64,000 nt of DNA, from NCBI GenBank assembly GCA_963855995.1, contig OY979718.1, positions 59,932,564 to 59,996,563 of the forward strand, written 5' to 3'. Shown piece after piece: positions 24,090-33,304 of the stretch. The translations under genes and the position numbers were made by a program. The notes under the pieces were generated by a model. The model made no database searches. It was given only the letters and a program-made list of their open reading frames with translations, and was not told the DNA's origin. The stretch comes from Muricea muricata. Taxonomy: Eukaryota; Cnidaria; Anthozoa; Malacalcyonacea; Plexauridae. Position 1 is the first letter of the stretch; every line of letters begins with the position of its first letter.

Positions 24090-24182
24090 GCCTTGGGGTT
24101 ACAATCCCAATCAGGCAATGTTAGAGTGGTTACAATCCCACATAACATTAATCTGTCTAAGGGTTACAATCCCCTTGGACAG
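24090..24182. repeat. Array of three contiguous hairpins with a shared TTACAAT loop
   Basis: Hairpin 1 (24090-24116): GCCT and TGGG pair with CCCA and AGGC. Hairpin 2 (24117-24149): AATGTTA and GTGG pair with CCAC and TAACATT. Hairpin 3 (24153-24182): CTGTC and AAGGG pair with CCCTT and GACAG. Each is a two-part stem with a small bulge around a loop containing TTACAAT. The stems share no sequence beyond the G/C bases next to the loop. Confidence 0.8.
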
Positions 24183-24560
24183 TTGCATGGATTATATTTA
24201 CAATAAATAATGTGAGTCTGTGGCCAGAAAGTGATCATTAGGAGCACTTCAACCACAAGACCAAAATTTTATTGATATTGAAATAAAACCAAATCCAAGT
24301 AACAAATCACTCATAATTTCAGATAGAATACTATATCATATTACAATGTCTGGGTGCATATTCCAATGTCCATTTCCGATTGTTCCTGTCCGTTGTTAAC
24401 CCTGATGATGTGGGTGGGTGGGTGGGGAAACAACTTTTGTGCTTCCTATCTCTTAAGTTTAGGACAAATTGGTACCTAATACATGTGCCTCATCCGTTTA
24501 TGTCCTACGGAGACTATTTCTATGGTTGCTCAATGTCAACAAAGACGATATTGTCTGTCT
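24183..24560. other. No gene seen
   Basis: Non-coding sequence with a short GGGTGGGTGGGTGGGG run near 24412-24427. Confidence 0.6.
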
Positions 24561-24562
24561 AT

Positions 24563-25007
24563 TACACACATAAAAACGCACAAGTTGCTACCGACCTGCA
24601 AACAAGTTGTAACAAGTCTGTTCACAAGTTGTTCACAAGATGTATTCGCACTGCTTGTTCCGAATTTGTTGGAACAAGTTTGGAACAAGCTGTTGACAAA
24701 TTGTAGCAAGCTTGATGGGACTGTCAGACCTGTTACAAGATTGTCCCAACAAGACTGATACAGCATGATATAACAATATTGTTACAGCCTTGTGCTGTCA
24801 ATCTTGTAACAAACTTGCTACAACAGGATTGTATCAGAGTTGTTAGAACAACCTTGTAACGAGTCTGATGTTTTCGTCAAACTTGTTACAAGTTGTCAAC
24901 AAGTTTGGAACAACTTGTTGACAACTTGGTACAAGCAGTGCGAACACATCTTGCTGACGGCTTGTCTGCAGACTTGTTACAAGTTGTGAGATTTTTACGT
25001 GTGTAGC
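24563..25007. mobile_element. Fold-back MITE rich in ACAAGTTG motifs
   Basis: The left end ACACACATAAAAACGCACAA pairs with the right end (TTGTGAGATTTTTACGTGTGT). The arms consist of many ACAAGTTG/CAACTTGT words, so the whole element can fold on itself. No coding capacity. Confidence 0.85.
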
Positions 25008-25843
25008 TGTTGAATGACATTTGACATGATACACACAAGCTTGCATAGTGCACAGCGCGAGACCGCTGATGCTTTAATGACTGACACTCGCGCACCACCT
25101 GAAATTCCGCGCACTTGGACAATCTCCAACAAATGTAAGAACTTCTGAACTATGTTAACAGCATTTCTCCATTAACTTTAATTTATAATCCGGATATTAT
25201 AAATTGGCTTATACTTGTGCTAATAATATACAAAGAATGATGTCTCGACTGTGACTGGCCAATTTCAGTGCAGTTAATCCCAAACAAGAGTGCAAAAATC
25301 TGTAACAACAGAAGAACTAGTCAAATTTGATGCAGGAAAACAGTAAAACGGGAGTGCAAATTTTTTTAACAAAAAAAAAACAAATATAGTGGGTAAAATT
25401 TGAGAGACTTTCTGCTAAATAGAGGAATGCACCCAAGTACTCGATATTAAATTACACACGCTTTTTGACTTTATTCAAAAATCATACTACCACGATACTA
25501 CATAACAAAAATAATTTGGTATTTACTCATTACTAATTTATTACTCATATTTTTTGCCCCTTCAGTATAGTGTATATTGTTGTTCTCCTGTGAGATTTTC
25601 TGCAACATTTCTAAATCGCCCCAAAACTTAGTGTGCAAACAAATACCATTTAAGGGGGTCCAATACCTTTAAAATATTTTTGTGGGTAGCCGCGCATGCG
25701 CAGCTAACCACTATGTTATAGCCTGAAAAGTGTCCGTATATATGTCACTGATATATGTCCACATCTTCGGCCTGAAACGTGTCCGTATGTCCACATCATG
25801 GTCCACATCTTCGGCGAGATCATTATACCTTTCGGGAAATGTC
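25008..25843. other. No gene; sequence left of the IS3-like element
   Basis: AT-rich. Near 25720-25820 the words GTCCGTAT and GTCCACATCTTCGGC are repeated two to three times. No open frame of note. Confidence 0.6.
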
Positions 25844-25849
25844 GTAAAG

Positions 25850-26873
25850 AATCAGTGGTAGGTTTCGGCAATTCCGTTTTTCACTAGATCTTGATTTTTG
25901 AAAACTGAATTTTGCACAAATTTCAGGTTTCTACTTTTTACTGTTTTTGATTGACACGAATTTCCTACCCTTTTTTGCGTTTTCCATCAGTTTGATATAA
26001 CGTGCAAAAGAGTACCCCTTTTTGATAAATATGTCAAAAAATGTCCACCTTTTTTCATCTTATCACAGATAATTGAAAAGCAGCGAAAAAGGTAGCTTTT
26101 TCGAGCTTATCGCTTCCGGACCAAAAGCTGAAAAAAGGGTACCCTTTTTGAGCTTATTGCTCGAAGGCGGAAAGCAAACAAAAAGGTGTCTTATCAGATG
26201 AAGACTTCCTGAAAGATTAGCAGCAAAATGGTAGCGCGCAATTTTGAACTTAATATATAATCTATGATAATTTTTTAGCGCAAAATTCGTCACCGTCTGT
26301 CGCACTGTTTACATCAGTATGGAGTATTTAGAGGCAAATATCGAGCAAATTCGACTGTGGATAAAAGAAAATTATACTCGTTGTATGATTAGCGATACGC
26401 TGAAGCAAAATTTCCCTGAAGTAACGAGAGGGTTTTCGGAAAGAAATATACGACTATTTTGCTCGCAACACGAAATCCGTAGTGATTTAGAAGTTGATAG
26501 TATTGTCGAAGATTCGATACGCGAGTTTATATGTATTAAAATGCACATTCATAATTTGGGTGGAAAAGTTGCACACAGTTTATATAGCACCATATCGGGT
26601 TTTATCTAGTTTTATACTTCGATTAAATTCTTATTAAATATTGAATAGGTTGGGGCAACATATGGAAGGAAAATGATGGCTGGGTATATTCGAAGCAAAG
26701 GTCAGCTTCTAAGTCGGTCTCAGATTCGCAAACACTTCAACGAATTAATCCAACCGATCACGAAAGGAGAAGAGCTGACACAGTTCGTGTAAGAAATCCA
26801 ATTTCAAATAATGCAGCATATTATGGACATAAATTATACTGTGATCAAAACGAGAAGCTTTCTAGATATGCCT
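25850..26873 (+). repeat. Left arm of the IS3-like fold-back element
   Basis: About 1.02 kb. The outer 450 bp is non-coding and holds clustered palindromes such as AAAAGGGTACCCTTTTT and AAAAAGGTAGCTTTTT, candidate transposase-binding sites. The inner part holds exon 1, an 81-nt intron and the start of exon 2 of the transposase. Confidence 0.9.
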
Positions 26874-27601
26874 GCACATTATTTGCTTTCAACGATAAAT
26901 GCAGTTCCAAAATAGTTCGAATATTCTGCATACCTAAGAAAAACGCAACCATCGTGTATTCTCAGTTCAGGTTTGTGGTTCTAAACAGTTTACCTGTTAT
27001 GCACTGAAATAAATAGTGCTATAAATTAAACTGTGCAAGAATTTTGTATGTTTACCAATTGTACATGCGGCGTGTTTCAACGGTGACAGAAAACTAATTC
27101 GCTTTTTCCGGTGGTGCATGTTGCAAATTTAATAAGTCTCTTGAATATCCGACAAACCCCCGCCTTTCCTTAAAGAGAAAAACTAAATTAAGCCCTAAAA
27201 CTTAAAACGCATTCATGTTTTTTTTAAATAGCGCAAGTTAAATTAATGTTGAAAAAAGTTCTGTGCTTGATGCTTGGCGGACATGCATGCATATGGCAAA
27301 AACTAATTGATACGAAAATTTAGTCATCACCAATCTTCATGACATTTATTAAAGCATTTACTATACAATTATGCGAAATGTGCGAATAAATACAATTCGT
27401 ATGATAAGCCATAATTAACTCTTAACGAAGACTTATTGAACAATTTTCGTGGGGAGATTTTGCTCCAAGAGGGTATTTGGGACATGATTAGAGTAGACCA
27501 TGGAACCGAATCACGTTTGATGTTGTATGTACAGGATTTGCTAAGAAACCAAAGGGGGAATCAGCAATGCGAACCATACATTCAATCTCGGTCTAGGGAG
27601 G
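26319..27601 (+). pseudogene. IS3-like integrase-core transposase, broken and incomplete
   Basis: Exon 1 is 26319-26567 (ATG, then a helix-turn-helix-like region: IRLWIKENYTRC, ISDTLKQNFPEV, RNIRLFCSQHEI). Intron 26568-26648 is GT-AG, phase 0. Exon 2 begins VGATYGRKMMAGYIRSKGQ and runs to about 26971, with a one-base deletion near 26733. It includes HAxLxxDQNEKL-type residues around 26840 (CDQNEKL in the intact right-arm copy), the probable first catalytic Asp. A later exon, about 27440-27601, has IWDMIRVDHGTE with the probable second Asp. The exon carrying the catalytic Glu is missing. DNA strand-transfer enzyme by family; not functional here. Confidence 0.75.
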
Positions 27602-27795
27602 TAAGAACGACGCTGGCTTGTAAATCAACCTATATTAAATCATAGACGTAGTCGCTGTGTGCAGAACTTTTAGTAGTTTAATTTCTGATACTTGCACGTA
27701 ATAAGCTAGCCTATTAGCTATAGTATAGGTGGCTTAATTGTGACACAAAACGCAATGCAGCGATATATGCTGTGTAGCTATGTTGGATATAATCA

Positions 27796-28125
27796 TAGAA
27801 AGCTTCTCATTTTGATCACAGTGTAATTTATGTCCATAATATGCTGCATTATATGGAATTGGATTTCTTACACGAGCTGTGTCAGCTCTTCTCCTTTCGT
27901 GATCGGTTGGATTAATCCGTTGAAGTGATTTGCGAATCTGAGATCGACTTAGAAGCTGACCTTTGCTTCGAATATACCCAGCCATCATTTTCCTTCCATA
28001 TGTTGCCCCAACCTATTCAATATTTAATAAGAATTTAATCGAAGTATGAAATTAGATAAAACCCGATATGGCGCTATATAAACTGTGTGCAACTTTTCCA
28101 CCCAAATTATGAATGTGCATTTTAA
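27796..28125 (-). repeat. Right arm of the IS3-like element, inner part (inverted)
   Basis: Reverse complement of 26540-26873, including the intron and the exon-2 start. Here the frame is intact through KSLQRINPTDHERR and GHKLHCDQNEKLS, unlike the left arm. The match ends at AGAAAGCTTCT, beyond which the arms differ. Confidence 0.9.
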
Positions 28126-28143
28126 TAGATAGATAGATAGATA
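28125..28143. repeat. (TAGA)n microsatellite tail of the LINE
   Basis: Four to five TAGA units, read as (TATC)n on the LINE strand and forming its 3' terminus against IS3-like sequence. Confidence 0.92.
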
Positions 28144-28304
28144 GTTTATTATAACAAAAAGACCTTACAGCCTTAAGAGCTGAATTGTGCTTATGTTTAC
28201 AAAATTTCGAATTATTAAAAATGTCTTTGAATACAATATTTACAAGATTTAACTTCGATTAATATATTTACGAGATAATCATGCTTATAAATTTGATCGT
28301 ATTA

Positions 28305-29010
28305 TTATTTAAAATATCTATTCGAATTATGTATTATAAAACTGTCATTTAATCTATTCGTCTTACACACAGGAATATTAAAGTATCTCTGTTTCCTTAA
28401 GAAGGGACCGTCAATTTTTCCTTGGGCAGATGGAAGTAGGCTCTTTAATTTGTGATTTGGGTTGTTCATTATTTCATTAAAAAGTTTCGTAGTTAATTTC
28501 ACCCTCCGGTCATGTAGTGACAAAATGTTAAATGATTCCAAGACTTCTTGATAATGCAGCTCTGGAAAAATTATGCGAAAAGCACGTTTTTGAAGTCTTT
28601 CCAGATCATTAGACAGGTACTGCGGTAATGAATCGTGGAACGCCTCACAAGCATACTCAATCACAGGGCGAATACATGTCACATAGAACTGAATTAAATC
28701 TTCTGGTGGTAACCCGGCACGCTTTAGTTGTCTAAGGAAATATAGCCGTGTCGATACCTTTTTACACGTGTTGGCTATATGGGAATTCCATTTAAGGTCG
28801 TTAGATAGGGTAACGCCCAATAATTTTACAACAGTTACCACTTCAACGTTCTTATTGTTGATAATTATAGGGTCAAAAGATTTGTTGAGTGTGGAGAAAC
28901 TTATTCTTAATTCTTTGCATTTGGTTTCCTTCAGTTCCGTGCCATTTGCTTTGGAATTTTCGGCAAATACATTTACATGGCTTTGAAGTAAGGTTGAATC
29001 ATTTTTGCAA
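28305..29010 (-). pseudogene. LINE ORF2, C-terminal thumb region
   Basis: In a different frame from the catalytic part: ETKCKELRISFS, then KLLGVTLSNDLKWN and YVTCIRPVIEYAC, ending at a stop near 28305. Apart from the single shift at the A5 run around 29010 the ORF is open to its stop. Confidence 0.85.
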
Positions 29011-29374
29011 CTGACTCAGAAATGGTGGAGTCATCGACATATCTCCAGAAATCATCCACACCAGGTACATTAATGTCATCAACCATTATTGCAAATAGCC
29101 AGGGGCCTAACTTAGTGCCTTGAGGTACGCCTGCGTGGACATTACTCCATTCTGACTGGCAGTCATTACCCAATTTTACTCGTTGTTTACGGTTACTTAG
29201 GAAATCTAAAATCCAGTACTTAATGGTTTCGGGAATGTTATATGTTGATAACTTTTTGGCTAAAATGTTATGGTCGATCAGATCGAACGCTTTGCGGAAA
29301 TCAAATAACATAACTCTGGTAGTTGAGCCATTGCCATCAGTATTCTTAAACCAGGTGTGTAACATAGATATAAG
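28973..29374 (-). pseudogene. LINE ORF2, catalytic RT part
   Basis: Continues the frame from the other side of the BEL element. After subtracting the insertion and one copy of ATAAG, the reading frame is exactly restored. RT motif A is FDFRKAFDLIDH, motif B is GVPQGTKLGPWLF and motif C is YVDDST, so the catalytic Asp triad is present. The frame ends after a shift at an A-run near 29010. Confidence 0.87.
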
Positions 29375-29592
29375 TTTAAAAAGCGACTTCACACTTAGTG
29401 CTTTTTAGAAAATTATTTTAATATGTTCAAGAAGCGTATAACTTACATGTGTTCCGTAGAACGTTCAATCCCAATCTAAATCAACGTGGTCATACACGTG
29501 ATCAACTACGTCACATAAATTAAACCAATAACCCTTGTGCAAAATAATTAAATTAAAATGTCAGTGCATATAAAGTGTCATTGTTTTCCACA
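29375..29592 (-). repeat. 3' LTR of the BEL/Pao element
   Basis: Identical to 35431-35648. AATAATTTTC-type AT-rich stretches could supply polyadenylation, but no perfect signal was chosen. Confidence 0.93.
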
Positions 29593-29605
29593 TCTTCCCC
29601 CACCG
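29593..29605 (-). promoter_or_regulatory. Polypurine tract of the BEL/Pao element
   Basis: A purine-rich GGTGGGGGAAGA directly before the 3' LTR, the usual plus-strand priming site. Confidence 0.7.
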
Positions 29606-29633
29606 AAGAATTTGTGTGCGAGTGTTTATTTGT

Positions 29634-31733
29634 TTAACTATAATACAAGTTCCTTAATCTTCGAGCGTTTTCTCCATCTATCGCTGCCTTTCGTGTAGGT
29701 CTTCTGTAATTCTCGGTTTCCGTTTCGACTGAGTCACCACGCCCAACTGTCTCGTTCTCATCGTTAATCTCTACCTCAGTATCACATTTCCTTTCACCAA
29801 CACCTTCCGCGATCTCGAAGGCAATAAGCTTTTGTAGTGGTCGGTGGATGACAGTTTGCTTTCCACTCTTCGCAAGTACCTTTAACTTTGCACCTCTCAC
29901 TAGTCCGTCCCGACCGGTCACGAGTTCAATAACCTTTCCAATTCTCCATTGTGTTCGAGGAGCCGGCTCGTCCTCCTTTATCAATACTACTTCTCCAACA
30001 ACAAGATCACGTGAACCGTTTGTTGACTGCCTTCGATAGATGTTCATTTGCCGTAACTCGTTCAAATACTCTCTACTGAACCGAACCCAACAATCTCTTA
30101 ACACTTTCTGCAAATGCAAGAAACGATCCTTGCACTTTTCAAGATCACATCCAGGTACCACGTTAACTGCTTTTCTATCAAGTCTCCCTTTCGCATATCC
30201 GTGTCCGTGAATCAAGTGAAATGGCGTTAATGGCTCATCTAGGTCATCTTCACTCAAGTATGCCAAAGGTCGGTTATTAATAGCAATTTCCACGTCGCAC
30301 AAAATTGTTTGAAGTTCCTCAAACGTCGTGTAACTTCTCCCTAACGTCTTCTTTAAACACGATTTAACAGTTCGTACAAGGCGTTCGTAAAATCCTCCCC
30401 ACCACGGTGATGCCGGTAGTATGAATTGCTGCTTAATTCCTTGGCGTAACATGTACTGCTTAACGTCTTTGGATCGAAAGGTCTTGAAATTGTCATTAAT
30501 CACGATGCCTGGTATCCCGCGCCGAGCAATAAAACGTTTAAATCCACGTAAAAATCCTTCAATTGACATGTCCATAGTAAGTTCCAAGTGAATAGCACGA
30601 CTAGATGCACAAGTTAATAGAAGTATGTACACTTTGTCACTGTTCGAATTGTTCTTTACATACAGAGGTCCGGCAAAATCCAGACCAGTAACTTGAAACG
30701 CACATCCCGAATGATCAATTCTAAATTCTGGCAAATCTGGTGACGCAGGACTACGCAGTGGTCTACCCTGATACCGCTTGCACACCACACACTTTCGCAA
30801 GACATTCTTTACACTCTTTCTTCCCTTTATAATCCAGTATCTCGATCGGATCCGAGCTAAAGTTGACTCCACGCCGTGGTGCATCGTCGCTTCGTGCGCA
30901 TCCCAGATAATCAGTTTTGTAAAATGGCTGTCACTTCGAAGAAGAACCGGATATTGCTGTTCGTATGTTAACTTCGAATTTGCAAACCGTCCTTTTAACC
31001 GTAACAACCCATCCTTGTCGTCGAAAAGATTTAATGAAGCGCGAACATTTCCGTAATTAGACTGTTTCTTAATCATCAACTGCTCTTCTGCAATCCATCT
31101 CGCCAATGCTGAATCGTATTCTTCGACCGTTAAGACCTCGTCTGTGATTATGTCAGTTCCTTTTTTCAACCGCTTTCGCATGTTACCAATGAATCTTATT
31201 ACGTAACCAGTGACGCCTATGAGCTTCTTTAGTGTACTGAATCTGGTGCAGTCTATGACAGCATTTAGCGAACACACGTCGTCAGAGGTCTTCTCTTGTG
31301 TCGTATTAGAAAAACAAGAAGTAGGACCTACTACCTTAACCGCTTCCGCATTAATCTCATCAAAAGTATTTCCATTAGTACCATCTGTACTAATGTCTTC
31401 CCCACCGGACTCGAAGTGTTGTGACAGGAGAAAAGAAGGACCAGAAAACCAACACCCATCAAAGCATTCATTAAGATTAGAGGATATTCGTGTGGGGACA
31501 TCAGCAGGATTTATTTCACCTTTAACAAAGTGCCATCTATCACGACCAACAACGCTCCTAATCGACACAACACGATTCTCTACCCAAGCCTTCCAACTCT
31601 TTTCTTTTCCCATAATCCAACATAATGCAACCTTCGAATCCGACCAACAGTATATATCATCAACCTCTATACGACCGTTCACACCTTCCAGTACCTCTTT
31701 AATTAACTTACTTAATAACAAACATCCTAACAA
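29634..31733 (-). CDS. BEL/Pao RNase H end, integrase and DUF5641-like tail
   Basis: 699 codons, starting within RNase H (YCWSDSKVALCWI). The integrase zinc-binding part has HHGVESTLARIRSRYW and CVVCKR. The catalytic core shows VTGLDFAGPL (Asp), IVINDNFKTF (Asp) and FYERLVRTVK (Glu), so D, D and E are present. The C-terminus (about residues 540-640) matches DUF5641, found at the end of BEL/Pao polyproteins. Long and clean, consistent with a recent insertion. Confidence 0.92.
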   Translation of the reverse strand: MLGCLLLSKLIKEVLEGVNGRIEVDDIYCWSDSKVALCWIMGKEKSWKAWVENRVVSIRSVVGRDRWHFVKGEINPADVPTRISSNLNECFDGCWFSGPSFLLSQHFESGGEDISTDGTNGNTFDEINAEAVKVVGPTSCFSNTTQEKTSDDVCSLNAVIDCTRFSTLKKLIGVTGYVIRFIGNMRKRLKKGTDIITDEVLTVEEYDSALARWIAEEQLMIKKQSNYGNVRASLNLFDDKDGLLRLKGRFANSKLTYEQQYPVLLRSDSHFTKLIIWDAHEATMHHGVESTLARIRSRYWIIKGRKSVKNVLRKCVVCKRYQGRPLRSPASPDLPEFRIDHSGCAFQVTGLDFAGPLYVKNNSNSDKVYILLLTCASSRAIHLELTMDMSIEGFLRGFKRFIARRGIPGIVINDNFKTFRSKDVKQYMLRQGIKQQFILPASPWWGGFYERLVRTVKSCLKKTLGRSYTTFEELQTILCDVEIAINNRPLAYLSEDDLDEPLTPFHLIHGHGYAKGRLDRKAVNVVPGCDLEKCKDRFLHLQKVLRDCWVRFSREYLNELRQMNIYRRQSTNGSRDLVVGEVVLIKEDEPAPRTQWRIGKVIELVTGRDGLVRGAKLKVLAKSGKQTVIHRPLQKLIAFEIAEGVGERKCDTEVEINDENETVGRGDSVETETENYRRPTRKAAIDGENARRLRNLYYS

Positions 31734-31735
31734 TT

Positions 31736-33304
31736 CTAATCTAGGAATAGTGAGTTTTTTAAGCGGAGCAACCTTTGTTTTCGAAGCAAGAAAAGAAACT
31801 GTAACACCACAATAAACCGAAGGTAGATAAAGGCACGATAAAGCTCTAAAGAGCTGTCGGAAAAACCATGGAGTTCAATTCGAAATTTTGACGACAAATG
31901 TAAATTGAAAACACATCTTTGCTGTCGAATTTCCCGCAAACGTTTTAATTCATCAAGAAATTTATTCCAAACTGATGCAATATTAGATGGAATGATCTCA
32001 TCCCAATTTAGTTTGTCCTTGCACAAAATTTGAAAAATAGTTTTGATTCTGGCGGTAATGGGTGCAATCAAGCCTAACGGGTCGTAGATCGAGGCAGATA
32101 CACTTAATAAATTCCGCTTAGTGTGTTCCATAGCCAAACATCTACCTAGCAAGTCTTCAAACCGAAAAACAAACTCATCTGTGTTGGTGTCCCATTCTAA
32201 TCCCAGTACCATGCTATTGTTAGTTTTTTCAACAGTGGGGTTGCAAGTAATTTTTGAATATGTCGTTTCATCCGCCCCAGGTGAAATGTCTAATTTGCAG
32301 TCTTCTTGAGAAGTAATGTATGCTCTAAGTTCCTGATGATTGGTTTCCCATTTTCTTAAGTCAAATCCCGCGTCTAACATAATTGCCTTACTTTTATCAT
32401 ACAATTCCTGACCCTGTGCTAAGCTATTGCTACCGCTGACCAAATCATCAACGTACAAATCCTTCTTTAATCGCTCAATAACAAACTGTTCATTTTCAAT
32501 GTATCTATTGAGGTGGTGCTTAATTGTTGCATTTAAAAGAAATGGACTACTGGTCAATCCGAAAACAACTCTACAAAATTTGTAAACTATGGTCTCGTCC
32601 GAATCTAACGCATACCACAAAAAACGCAAGTAGTCCCTATGCTCAGGTGTTATGGCAACGTTTAGGAAAGCCTGCTTTATATCCGCCATAATTGCTATGG
32701 TATTTAATCTGAATCTGATAAGAATGTCGAAAATCTTGGAAATTAGATTTGGTCCTGAATAAAGGCATTCATTGAGTGAGGGACCGTTTACTTTACAAGA
32801 AGCATCAAAAACTGCGCGAATTTTAGAGGTTGTTTTATCTGCACGTATCACTGGCCTGTGTGGTAAATAATGCACCTTGCCTACTTCAGCTACAACCTCA
32901 TTAGTGGGAACTTGTTCAATGATTCCGGTTTTTTCATACTCTTTAAAAATATCATCATAGGCATTAAGAATTCCCTTCGACTTTAACCTTCCCTTCAATG
33001 ATTCCAACCGTGTCTTACTTACTTTGAAATTATCAGGTAATGGCTCATGGTCGGGCTTAAATGGTAGTTTCGTCACATATCTAGTCCCATCATGCACTAT
33101 ATTGCTCTGAAAATCAGTGACAACCTGGTCACTTCCAGGACCTATACTCTCGGTGGCCCAAAACCTATCTAAATGATCTCTTAAGGTATCAGTTGTGTGT
33201 TCTACCTCAGCTGTTGTACGCAATAAGTGAGTCTCAAAACAATGTAAGTCAGGAGAGCTTGAACCTAGTCGACCGCTAATGACCCAGCCAGCCTTGTTCC
33301 ACAT
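31736..33304 (-). CDS. BEL/Pao reverse transcriptase ORF (frame-shifted)
   Basis: 522 codons. RT shows RAVFDASCK, FLNVAITPEHRDYLRFLW (catalytic Asp region), FGLTSSPFLLNA and the LYVDDLVSG active site with YVDD. An A17-type peptidase label is often given to this region in databases. It overlaps the Gag-protease ORF by 40 nt in another frame. Near 31830 the frame leaves the expected RNase H reading, then stops at 31736. The break is a single-base shift relative to the downstream ORF. Confidence 0.9.
   Translation of the reverse strand: MWNKAGWVISGRLGSSSPDLHCFETHLLRTTAEVEHTTDTLRDHLDRFWATESIGPGSDQVVTDFQSNIVHDGTRYVTKLPFKPDHEPLPDNFKVSKTRLESLKGRLKSKGILNAYDDIFKEYEKTGIIEQVPTNEVVAEVGKVHYLPHRPVIRADKTTSKIRAVFDASCKVNGPSLNECLYSGPNLISKIFDILIRFRLNTIAIMADIKQAFLNVAITPEHRDYLRFLWYALDSDETIVYKFCRVVFGLTSSPFLLNATIKHHLNRYIENEQFVIERLKKDLYVDDLVSGSNSLAQGQELYDKSKAIMLDAGFDLRKWETNHQELRAYITSQEDCKLDISPGADETTYSKITCNPTVEKTNNSMVLGLEWDTNTDEFVFRFEDLLGRCLAMEHTKRNLLSVSASIYDPLGLIAPITARIKTIFQILCKDKLNWDEIIPSNIASVWNKFLDELKRLREIRQQRCVFNLHLSSKFRIELHGFSDSSLELYRAFIYLRFIVVLQFLFLLRKQRLLRLKNSLFLD

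Noticed and set aside
24090..24182. CRISPR array or tRNA genes
   Set aside because: The shared unit is only a loop with variable paired stems, not a repeat-spacer array. No tRNA D or anticodon arm is present and the T-loop invariant C is missing.
31210..31815. Plus-strand 201-residue frame inside the BEL element
   Set aside because: Antisense of the RNase H/integrase ORF, with no motif of its own.
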